Origin: Selaginella moellendorffii
Lineage: Eukaryota; Streptophyta; Lycopodiopsida; Selaginellales; Selaginellaceae
Assembly: GCF_000143415.4 (NCBI RefSeq)
Contig: NW_003314295.1
Location: 62,001-126,000, forward strand
Direction: 5' to 3'
DNA length: 64,000 bases
Each line of letters opens with the position of its first letter. Within the stretch, counting starts at the first letter, position 1. The notes under the pieces were generated by a model. The model made no database searches. It had not been told where the DNA came from and saw only the letters and a list, made by a program, of their open reading frames with translations. The translations under genes and the position numbers were made by a program. Shown in pieces: positions 54,013 to 64,000 of this stretch.

Positions 54013-57000
54013 GAGAAGGCTTATAATACTCTTGGGATGGGACGTTCCACTGAGAAGAAAAACAAGCCATGGAATCTCTCTGGAAGTAAAAAAAAAACAT
54101 GCCACTTTATGAACGAGATCCCACTTGCAGCCTTTAAAAATTGCAAGTTTTCCAGAAGGAAAAAATTAAAGGACCAGGTCGACAAATCGCTGATGGAGTT
54201 AGCAGTGATTTTGCAATTGTCTTTATGTTTTCCAACCGAAGAAAAAATGGTATAGAAGTTATTGATTGTCTCAATGTGACAAGCTCTGGCGTGACTTAAC
54301 AAGGTTACATGCAGTGCTCATGGTGATCTTGCGATCACACGAAGACAAGGGAACAAAAGAAACGAAAACAATCCATCCAAGCCAGTACTACACGAACGAG
54401 TGTGAGTGAGAGTGAGAGCGAGAGAAAGAAAGAGATGTCCCTTGCTTGCTGTCAATCCAATGCCTTGACCGATCCAAGGAGCGAGAAAATCTAGTTAAAA
54501 CACCTTGTGTCACTCGTGAAGCCTACCGGATTGACAATGATGATTCGTTCCATCTCGCAAACCGGAGAGATTTGGGCGATCGAGAAATCAAAGCAATCGC
54601 TTGAAAATGCGCGAGGAGATGGATCCATAGATGCGAAAGAAAGCGATCAGGTGGATCAAACCATTGTTTACGCGCCAAACTCCGCCAAGGCGACCCTACC
54701 CCATGTGTGTTCTTGGAATTCTTCTCTGGTTTGGTACCAGCTAAACTATAGTATATTCGTCGCATTATTATACTAAACCATCCCTGGGGTGGTACCACGT
54801 GGCGTACAGCATAGCAGGCCGTGGGGGGGAGCTGCCACGCGTCAGGGCTGCAGGGGCCCACTTGTCCCATCGGGGGACCCTTAGATTCGGCGGATTCATT
54901 GCACTTGAAATCGTGCGGCGGGCGCGGGCACAGGCCGACGTCAGCATTCTTCCTCCTCTCGCGGTTTTTGATTTTAGGGTTTCTTCGAGTGCTCAAAGCT
55001 TTTGTCATAGCGTAATGATTGACGCAAGGGAGTGAGCCCTGTTCTAGAAGATCTCTAGACCCTATAAGCTGGATCTTGAAAGGCGTTCCGGCCATTTCCA
55101 CACATACGACGACAAAGGGACCAAATCGGATTTATCCAACCATAGGGTGGAAGGATTGGAAGAAGAAGACGGCAACAAGGATGTTTGGATTGGATCTTCT
55201 TTTCTTCGCGACACGAGAGGTCCACACGGAATGTGGGTGCGCCATGATCGGCCACCACCCACGATCCAACGCCCAGAGACCGCGACACGTGGACGCCCAC
55301 ATCTCGCCAGCTTTGGACTCGCATGGGTTTTGGCCTCGACTTCCACCGACGATCATTCCTCCTGCTGGGAATCATACCAAAAAAATGAGAGAGCTTTGAG
55401 GATTCCAAGACCGCAAATTCGCTTGTTTATGATCTACGGCAGTGTGTTGTTTGTTCTTCTTGTTGACACAAAGGAGAGATTCACTGCGCTGTGCTCCTCC
55501 TCTCGATCGATCCCTAAGTTTGTCATCTACCTCAACCTGGAAAACTACAAATTTCGGGAGCTTCCCTTGTCCCAATGCCGCGGGGATAAATTCGGTGCTT
55601 GGCTGGTTGGTTGGCGAGGATTGTAATCTCTGTGCTCTGTTACAACATCACACTGAAAATATTGTCTGTGAAATGAGTAAACCCAGAGAATCTTACCCTT
55701 GACCCAGCCATTCCACACCAGACGCGTGCTCTTTTACCACGGGGGGAAGGAAAAGTCAAAACCCGTCAGTGAGCGTCACGGGGACGTCACTTCACGTGCG
55801 AGCTCCAATCTTTGGAAATTTTAGCTGTTTGATCGCTCACAAAGTTAAGGTGCCCGAGTCCCAAACAAAAGCCTCGCATTCGCGTTATAATAAGCGAAGA
55901 TCTCCAACATTAAATCGTTGTGTGGGTTTTAGGGTTCTTGCTTGGCAGGTGGTCAAGACAAAGCATTGGAAGGAAGAAACACTGTCCCTGTCATGCAACT
56001 AGAATATTAAGGCAATGTGACAAGGAAGAAAAATAATAGAGGGGCCTTATGTAATATCTGCCACGGGACCAGCCAGTTGTTGTTGTTGACAAAAAATATA
56101 AGCGTAGTTTTCCTTTCCAAGGTTTGAAATATTTTGGCATTGTCTCTCGCTAACTTGGAGCTTTGGCATTGTTAAAAATTTTCCAGATCAATCACGGGCT
56201 AGTGGGTGCCGCTGATGCCCGCGCACACAAAGTCCTTTTGTCCTAAATTTGCCCGGTCGCAAAAGCAACGACACAATCTAAGTCACTCTGGCCTGGGCTC
56301 TCGAGACTTTCAAAGGAGCTTGACCACCCCTCTCAAGCTCAAAGCTTAATCTATGCGTTTGTGTTTTTCCTTGTGCTTGGATGGTGTGATCCAGATGTAA
56401 GATCACAGCTTAGGGAATGGCGTGACAAGCTATCTCTCTTTCTCTCGCGCGCAAATGCCTTGTACAGGGAATCGCATCCGTTATAACGTAGTTTACTGCC
56501 TCAAATATTCCAATGGATGATAGGTACTCGAAGACACGGAATCCCTGCTTTGCTTTTCCACCACTGTTTGGATTGTCATTCCAAAAGGCGGGAGCACAAT
56601 ATATTCCTGCAATTTCCAGCATATATAAGGGATGCTGATACTACTCATCTCCGCCCATCATTCCTCCTGGCTTTGCAACTTTGGTTCCAAACAGCTTGCT
56701 TGCTAACAAGCAACACTTAGTTTATACACACAGCATTGTTTGTAGCTGCCGCATTTTCTAAGGCTCTAAACTCCACGCGAGAGCTTTTGCTTCCTTGATC
56801 CTTGACAAAACCACGCGTCTCTAACTTAATCCAAAAGCCCAAGCGAGAGAGGCGGCCCACCATCGCCAAGCTCATACATCCCGCCCTCACAAAGCCCCCA
56901 AAGTTGACAAATTGCGCTGCGAAACCATCTGGATGCACTGGAGACCTCAGCTTCACGTCAGGCATCAAGCGCCGAGGCAAGTTGCTTGCGTTGCTTGCGA

Positions 57001-57208
57001 CTTCCCCTCCCGTATTATCTGTTATTATTAAAACCCTCTCCTCATAGCAATGCCGCTGCCACCCTGCCCGTGATGTCACTCACACACTCTTGCATTCACT
57101 AGTTTTAGGCAAGGGGAAAAGAAAACCAAGCACCCAAATCCACAATCCTTTCCTCCAGGACCTCCAGGACGCTAATCTAGTTATAAGCTACGTAAAAAAC
57201 ATCTCCTC

Positions 57209-57233
57209 CTCTCTCTCTCTCTCTCTCTCTCTC
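57209..57233. repeat. (CT)n microsatellite
   Basis: An uninterrupted CT dinucleotide run of about 25 bp in the gene-free region, about 4.1 kb upstream of the AP2 start. Confidence 0.85.
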
Positions 57234-60200
57234 GCTCAGAGGCGCCATAGCATGGCAGTAGCAGTAAGTGTGTGCAGGTCGTACGCACGGGGCGAGGGAG
57301 TGAAGCGAATTGCGTCACCCGGTACGGGCAATGGGCCGGTTTCGTTATCATTGCTCTCTAATGGGTGCGTAGTAGCATACATATATATAAATATAGGGAA
57401 GGGGAGGTCTCCTGTGACGCAAGAGCAAATCTAAGGCCAGATTTTGGAGATTTGGTCCTTTTGTGCAATGGAGCAGCAGCGGCAGTGGAGCAGTGTCCAG
57501 CAGTGGAGCTGCAGTAGTGACACTGATCGATCAGTCGAGAGCACAGTGCTACTGGAGAACTGAAGAGAGAGAGAGAGAGAGAGATAAGAGGTGAGTGTGT
57601 GTGTGGTTTCTTTCTCTTGCTCGAGGGCGACCACTGCTGTGAGAGCCCTGCTGCGCAAGCGAATGCCAATGGCTGGCGCTGGCTTGGGTCTTCCTGTGAG
57701 TGAGTGGACGGGCTGACTATAAAGTACTGTGGTGAAAGCTCTTTGCTCGCTCTCTCTCCCCGTTCCTTTCGGTTTGCATCGGTGTCTGGTCCTTTCGATT
57801 TCAACCCATCCAGGAGGATCAAATTGTCCACAATTGGGTGTTGTCTCTGGATTTAGTTTAGCTCTTGGCTAATTGCAAGCAAGCAAGCAATGTACTGCCA
57901 TTTAAACACCCACATTTGTGGTGATGGGTGATTTTGTGATTGTCTTTGCATACGACACTTGCAAGTACGCAAAACTTTTGATGGCGATTTTGGATGTTAC
58001 TATATGGCGTGGCGCGAACCTAAGTGTCAACTTTGTAGGGCACTTTGGCCGGTCAAACAACGCTGCTAATAGTATACAAAGCATATACTATTCATGCATG
58101 TCCGCATTAAATAAAATAACTCGTGGTAGGGGTCACATGTCGTGATGATTCCACCTTATAGTAACACCGCGGCGTGCCATATTCGCCCAGATTATTCCTC
58201 CTGCCGCCTTGACCCTTGACAAATCAAGGGCTTGTAGCAGCGCTTCTTGCGTTTGAAGCCATCCATGGAACGAGAGGTCTTTTGTTTACACTCTCTTTCC
58301 TGCCTGCCCGTGAGTCTGTGTGTTTGTGTCAAATCTTTCTTTTGTACTCCACCAGGCCACAGCGAATTGTTTTATATGCCAAGCGTCCATAGATCTCTTC
58401 CCTCCCTCCATGCCAGAAGACCAAACAAAGAAAAACTTACTTGACCATGTCAAATCAAATCACCACCACCACCACCACCACCACCACCCAGATTTTACCG
58501 TGTTGTCTTGTTAGGCAGCCGTGGAATCCACCTCCAAGACTCTCTATAGTGTGAACGAGACGCAACCGCCATAGACAATAGTACATACTGCCCAAATGCA
58601 CATGGATTGTGTCAAGGTTTACAAAAATCAATCGACGTCGTGGCATTAAGGTTTGGAAAATCCAGGATCCACGGGCGCTCCGCCGGACGTGTGGCGCGCA
58701 TCCGGGGCGTCGAAAGGCGGCGGCCACAGGCCGTTGGATGCACCGGCGGGCGTCGCCGCCGGGTGGGTCTTGTCGGCATTTATGGTACGGTCGGCCAGTA
58801 GATTTTCTCAATCACCGAGGGCAGGGGGCGGGCTTGTTTTTTCTTTTACCCAACGCTGGCTGGTGGTCTGGGCTCTTGGCTTGGAACCGTTTGGAGGGTG
58901 AAAGAAAAAGTAAAAGTGAATGCCCCGCTGCTAGTCAAAGTACGAGTACGGAACAACAATCACGGCGTGCAGCAGGCGGGGGTGACGCCAGCCTCGGTAC
59001 ACTCATTAAGTAAAAGCATAGGGATATAAAAAAAAATGACGTTGTTTTCTCCTTTATTTTGCTTTGAGCAGGGGATTTCTTTTTTACCCTTTTGTATTTG
59101 CCAGCAGGTAAAAAGTATTAATGCAAAATCGGGCCCGGATCCAGTGGACGGGAGTGGCGGTCTTTTCGAGCGTGGCCGGTTGACACGTCATGCTTGATTG
59201 AACAGGGTTGCCAATTCAGGAAAGGTGGCAACGGGGTCGGCCCTCCGTCGCGATGGAACGGCGCGAAACGTTGCCTAAAAAGGAAACACGCACGCACTAC
59301 GAGAGGGGTATATGTTTGGGTATATGGGTGTGTGAGAGACATGGAAGACGAGCAAAGCAAATATAGTCCCCAACGCCGGACTGTCAGGGAAGGGGGCGGT
59401 ATCTCTTTTGCTTGGGCGAATGCCGCAAAAGGGGACGAGTGTTTGCTTTTGGAAATTGCTTTCTTGGAGCATCATCCACTAGCCCGCGTCTCCTTTGAAT
59501 TCAATCGCTATGAGGGGGTTTTAGGGCTTGGGTTTAGGGTTTATAGGGGGGTTTTGTTAGCGTGCTAATACGCCAGCCCACATGTCGCTCTGTCTGCTGC
59601 CTGTCGTGCATTCTCTGTGTGCCTGTCGTCTCGGGGCCGGGGAAGCGCCGTGACAGTGACCTCGTATTTTATGACATGTGCATGGGGTGTGCAATGGCTT
59701 TCTTGACCGGCGACCGGGGTTAGCGGGCGCTTAAGCAGCTGTTAAGCTAAAGGGGGCTCACGACCACGTTAAAGGTGTGTTAGTTAAGCCCGGGATATTT
59801 AGCAAACACGGCAGTGACAAAGATGTTAAAAACAAGCGAACAAGATGACAACAAGGCGAGTTTGTTAGATCCATCTGTCAATGTAGTAGATCACGAATGA
59901 TTATATTTGAGAGGATCAAAGAAAACTCGGGAGAAGAAAGAGGCACTGAGATTTAGATCTCCTTCTTCTGCTTCTTTCACTCTTGGTCTTGAGCTGGAGC
60001 CTGAGCTCGAGCTCGCTAAGGTTTTCTATCATCCCCAACATTGGAGCAATGGAACTTGGGGCGCGATTAAAAATGTCGCGCATGGATCGATGCAAAGGGG
60101 GCCAAGGTGTGGGAGAAAAAGAGGGAGATAAAAAGGGCTGGGGTCCGTATGGGGCTCGAGAGAGCGTAGCCGTGTGACCGGACCAAAGACATCGTCCTGG

Positions 60201-60473
60201 GAGAGCGATATATATACCTCGCTGTGTTGTTTTGTGTGAGAGATAGATAGTGTGTGTGGATTTGTGTGTTCAAGGCTCAATGTTGCTTCGCTCCTGGGCT
60301 CGCAACAGTGGCGTCTCCTTCTTCCCGGCCAGGAGAGGCGAGAGCTTTTAGAGACCAAGATCTCACCAAGATCAAAGTAAGTAACTTATTAAGGATCTCG
60401 CTCTCTCATCGTTTTCTCAATCTTCCCTTCCCTTCTCCTCTTAAACAGCGAAGGGTTCACGTAAATAAGCACA

Positions 60474-60499
60474 AGAGAGAGAGAGAGAGAGAGAGAGGA
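60474..60499. repeat. (GA)n microsatellite in the probable AP2 leader
   Basis: AG dinucleotide run of about 25 bp within the purine-rich stretch about 0.85 kb before the AP2 start. GA/CT runs are frequent in plant 5' leaders and can bind GAGA-type (BBR/BPC) proteins. Confidence 0.85.
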
Positions 60500-61333
60500 G
60501 AGGAAGGAGAGAACGAGGAGGAGAAGAGCTCTCTCTTTCTTTTGGGGAAAGCTGAAAGGATCTCATAGAACTCTGTGTTTGTGGGCGGCGGCGCTCGGTG
60601 GAAAGCGCTTCGTGGTTGGCTGGTCTTTCAGTGTTCTCTTTCTCGTCGTTGCGCGAGCGTGAGCGCTGAGCTCTGAGTAATGAGACGAGGGAGTGAGTGA
60701 GTGAGTGCGCGCTGTACTTGGCTGTCACTGCTGCCAAAAGAAATCCCATCGCTCCCGTCTTCCTCTTCCTTCGTTCCTCGCCTCATCTCGCTCGTCCGGA
60801 GGGTACTCTCTCGCCATTCGACTTGTTTGTGGTCTTGTGTTGTTTTGCTTCCCCATGTACATGTCTTGTTCCTGCTGCCTCTTCGCCTTTGGGTCTCGTA
60901 ACATTCTTCTCAAAATCTAGCGCGCGAGATTGCGAGAGAGAGTTCGCTTCTGAGCACTCTCTGAAAAGCTCCTCTCTACTAGATTAGCTATGGTCTAGGC
61001 TGCTCGAAATCTTTTCTCTAGTTTTCTTCGTGGTTTTTTCTTGGGTTTTAGGAAGAGATCCAAATCCAAATCCCAAGCTTGTCTCTTGTTTTCGTGTTGA
61101 TCCAACATCAATGATGAGCACACCGGTACTAGTGCGTTGCTTCTCTCAAATGCGAGCACGCGAAGATCAGGGAGCCGTCTAGACAACAAAGAGCACCTGT
61201 AACAGCAGTGCTACTGGAAGATATGATCGGCGGCGGGCGATAGTTAATGGGCTCCGAGACCTCTCTTTCCTGGTGATCATCTAGGACTTCAGAACTTCTT
61301 CTCTCTTTTGGGCGAGGAAGAGAGAGAAGAGCG

Positions 61334-64000
61334 ATGAGGTCTTCCGCTAGTAACAGTAATTGGCTCGGCTTCTCTCTCTCGCCACATCTCCCTTCTTTCG
61401 AGCAGCAGCAAGCTCCCTCGTCCATCGGCGACGCCAAGCTCGGTGGTGGCGGTGATCATCTCCAGGGCAGCAGCGCCGCCACCGCGGACTACCAGCAGCA
61501 GCAGCAGCAGCAGCAGCTGGGCAGCAGTGATCAGTCGCCTCATCACCACCACCATCACGAGCTCCAGATGCAGCAGCCGCAGCTCGCCACGGACGGCTCG
61601 CTTTGCATCATGGAAGCGTTCGAGCAGCGGAGATCCAGTAGCGATCAAGGTTTGTTTGTTTTTTCTTGGCTCACTCTTCGTCTTCCTCCTGGCAAAGCTT
61701 CTTCGCGGTCAAGTCTGGCATCTGCATTGCCACTGCCTCTCTTTTCTTTTCCTTTTTCCCTTCTCCTTTGTTTGCGTCTGGCAGTAGAATTATTACAACT
61801 TATTGTTCTTCGTCCTCCTCGAGTTTCCATCCCCCATGGCTTCTCACCCGGTGTTCTTCGCAGATCAATGGCACAAATATGCAGGAATGAGCGCGAGCAT
61901 GCATCCCCAAGTCTACGACTACTCGCGGCTGGGCTTAGAGCCAGCGCAAGCGCAGCAGCACCACCACCACCAGCAACAGCAGCAAATCCACCACCACTAC
62001 GAGAACCTCCTCCGCCCAAAGCCCGAGCACGAAGCTCCCAAGCTGGCGGACTTCCTGGGCGGTGGCTCGTCCCTGGGTGGCGGCGGCGGCCAGTACTCGA
62101 GCCGGGACTCCTCCAACACCAGCCCGGGAGTAGCGAATCTCTTCTACGGTGGTGGTGGCGGCGGAGGCGGCCACCAGCAGCAGCAGCAGCACCACCAGAT
62201 TGGCCACCACCATTCCGGAGCTCCCTTCTCAGCGACGCCGCGGCACCAACACGATCACGCCGCGGAGATCAATGTCAATCTCCCGTATTACAACCTCTAC
62301 GGTGGTGGCCTCGCGGAGGCCACCGGCGAGGGGGGATTCGATCACCACTCGCACCAATCGCGGCACAGCGAATTCGAGCAGCACAGCCAGCAGCAGGCGG
62401 ACGACAATCTCTGCTCCACGATCTCGTCGCTTCATTCCCACTCTAGCCAGCTCGTCGCGGGGCAGGAGATGGATCACCACGGCCACGCGCAGCACCACCA
62501 CGGCCACCAGGAGGCCAGCAGCAGCCTCTTCTCGGACTGCAGCCTGCAGCTCCCCCATAGCTCGAGCAACGCTAGCAATGGCGGGAATATGCTGGGGATA
62601 TCCGCGCTCAAGACTTGGCTCCGCCAGCACCAGCAAGGATCCTCTCCTCCCGGCGGCGATCATCAGCTCGCAACCAAGGCCACCATCGCCCCCGCCATCG
62701 CCGCCAATCCGGGCGCCGCCAAGAGCACCGCCACCGGAGGCGCATCCGGAGAGTTTAGCGCGCTGGCGAATTTGCAGTCCTTGACGCTGTCCATGAGCCC
62801 CGGCTCGCAGTCCAGCACCGCCGCCGCCGCTCCATCGCAGGTCGCGGCTGCCGATCATCACAGTCCTTGCAACGCTGCTGGAGCGAATCTCTGCTGCTCC
62901 ACTACCTCCGCGCTCGTCACCAGTGCGGCCGCCGCCACCGCTGCCGCTGTCGCTCCCAGCGATCCGGTTTCCAGCGACCAGCCGCCCAAGAAGAGGCCCA
63001 AGGCCGGTGGCAAGGAGCCGTCTCCCAGGAAATCCATCGACACCTTCGGACAGAGAACGTCAATCTATCGAGGCGTTACAAGGTACGTGATCGACAACTT
63101 TTGATCGATATATGGAGGAACCATAGCTAGACTAATCACGGGTTTGATGGAGCAGGCATCGCTGGACTGGACGTTACGAGGCACATCTGTGGGACAATAG
63201 TTGTCGAAAGGAGGGCCAGACCAGGAAAGGGAGGCAAGGTATGTTCATTGTTGATCATTCGATACAAAGTTCCGCGAGCTGACCGCTCTCTCTTTTGCTT
63301 TTTTGCTTTTTCGTATACGTGGTGGTGGACGCAACTTCGTTGGATCGATCAATGCGCAGTTTACCTGGGTGAGTGTCACTCTTTGTTGTTCGTGCTTGAA
63401 GTGTTTTTTCGTTCCTCATTTAATGTTTCTTGCCGGGAATGAATGCGCAGGGGGTTATGACAAGGAAGAGAAAGCAGCGCGAGCGTATGATCTGGCGGCG
63501 CTCAAGTATTGGGGACCTACGACCACCATCAACTTTCCTGTGAGATTCCTTCCTCTTGTATTATTCATGAACTCACAAGACCGTGTGTAAACTACGTTTT
63601 GATTGGCATCAGCTAAGTGACTATGAAAAGGAGCTAGAGGAGATGAAACACATGACACGGCAGGAGTTTGTGGCTTCCCTTAGAAGGTATTTCAGTCGTT
63701 CCCCAGCTTGCCTCCCAAGATTTCTTCGCTGAAAAATGTGTGTTCGCAGGAAAAGTAGTGGGTTTTCTAGAGGAGCATCGATTTACAGGGGAGTGACGAG
63801 GTAAGCGTGGCGTGAATCCTTCTACTTCGCGATTCCTAACAAGCTTTAAATCATGCAGACACCATCAACAAGGACGCTGGCAAGCCCGGATTGGAAGAGT
63901 AGCCGGCAACAAAGATCTTTACCTCGGAACTTTCAGTAAGTTCTCAGTTGTTTAAAGCAATGCAATGCCTCGCTCGGTCTGATCTTGTTTAAACCAACCA
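61334..64000 (+). CDS. AP2/ANT-type transcription factor, PLETHORA/BABY BOOM-like (5' part)
   Basis: The first exon starts [29 protein letters not shown] is the euANT N-terminal signature. A very long second exon (from about 61862) is full of His, Gln, Gly and Ala runs and carries [14 protein letters not shown], the TWLR euANT motif. [23 protein letters not shown] leads into the first AP2 domain: [40 protein letters not shown] and [20 protein letters not shown], with the 10-residue insertion typical of ANT repeat 1. The linker is [20 protein letters not shown] plus [13 protein letters not shown], and the second AP2 domain starts [20 protein letters not shown] and is cut at the right edge. It belongs to the euANT/AIL clade that controls meristem and stem-cell identity. 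The long low-complexity N-terminal half may be a phase-separating or activation region. Introns are about 60-170 bp. Confidence 0.95.

Larger units (their letters stand above)
54013..61333. promoter_or_regulatory. Gene-free 7.3-kb region upstream of the AP2/ANT gene
   Basis: No open frame here shows a domain, splice logic or consistent codon use. The region holds ACGT-core elements (CCACGTGG at 54795-54802; GACGTCAC and CACGTG at about 55783-55798), a TTTAGGG-type run at 59517-59550, (CT)n at about 57209-57233, (GA)n at about 57564-57585 and about 60474-60499, and a (CAC)n run at about 58461-58489. The last about 1 kb (60.3-61.3 kb) is TC/GA-rich with several small ATG-starting frames and looks like a long 5' leader of the AP2 gene, with possible leader introns. 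In such a compact genome this much empty space suggests extended control of a developmental regulator (inference), or an unseen noncoding RNA. Confidence 0.5.

Noticed and set aside
56717-57079. 120-codon minus-strand frame in the gene-free region
   Set aside because: No recognisable motif, overlapping frames on the other strand, no splice support.
58461-58489. Poly-His open frame
   Set aside because: Produced by a (CAC)n microsatellite; no surrounding coding signal.
59517-59550. Interstitial telomere-like run (TTAGGGC..TTTAGGG)
   Set aside because: Only two or three imperfect units; more likely telo-box-like promoter motifs than a telomere remnant.
59194-59568. 124-codon plus-strand frame ending in GLGFRVYRG
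   Set aside because: Its end is created by TTTAGGG-type repeats; composition is not coding-like.
1-64000. CRISPR arrays, bacterial operons, phage or plasmid features
   Set aside because: None seen; spliceosomal introns and plant families throughout show a eukaryotic nuclear segment.

Overview
The window looks like nuclear DNA of a vascular plant with a very compact genome. The best fit is a lycophyte such as Selaginella moellendorffii. Reasons: GT-AG introns of about 50-70 bp nearly everywhere, gene gaps often under 200 bp, several intronless PLS-type PPR genes, and plant families throughout (cytosolic glutamine synthetase, DUF707, Dof-like, bHLH-ACT, PLETHORA/BABY BOOM-type AP2). The species is an inference. 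The families are read directly from the translations. I rebuilt exon joins by hand, so exon edges may be off by a few codons.

Layout. 1-5.6 kb: a DUF707 membrane protein cut by the left edge (-), a secreted thioredoxin-fold protein (+), an organelle-targeted HTH_40/winged-helix protein (-) and a Lys-rich leucine-rich protein (+). 5.6-8.6 kb: AT-rich spacer with a diverged duplication. 8.6-13.3 kb: a minimal ubiquitin protease (+), a RINGv membrane E3 ligase (-) that runs in frame out of a truncated EamA transporter (-), and a divergent Dof-like gene with a frame switch (-). 13.3-20.2 kb: AT-rich island with a near-perfect 37-bp inverted repeat and decayed coding-like sequence. 20.3-25.4 kb: dual-specificity phosphatase (-) and ribosomal protein uL22 (+) sharing a short promoter, then two PPR genes head to head. 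26.4-39.4 kb: bHLH, LIN37 (DREAM/MuvB subunit), TFIIB-like factor, F-box, long PPR, calmodulin-like protein, UBC15/16-type E2, a small ORF and cytosolic glutamine synthetase. 39.4-42.2 kb: spacer with a retroelement RNase H fragment. 42.2-54.0 kb: J-protein, PTPMT1-like phosphatase, ADIP-type coiled-coil protein, tiny zinc-finger membrane protein, FAD/Rieske oxidoreductase, At5g03900-type plastid protein and a short-chain dehydrogenase. 54.0-61.3 kb: 7.3 kb without a supportable gene, leading into an AP2/ANT transcription factor that runs off the right edge.

The genes form no pathway; this is an ordinary mixed chromosome segment. Themes are organelle gene expression (three PPR proteins, J-protein, plastid protein, HTH_40 protein), ubiquitin signalling (USP, RINGv, E2, F-box) and transcription (bHLH, Dof-like, LIN37, TFIIB-like, AP2). 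The most unusual items are the transporter/RINGv read-through locus, the FAD-Rieske oxidoreductase, the frame-switching Dof-like gene, the long inverted repeat, the HTH_40 protein and the 64-bp head-to-head PPR pair. I saw no wholly new system.
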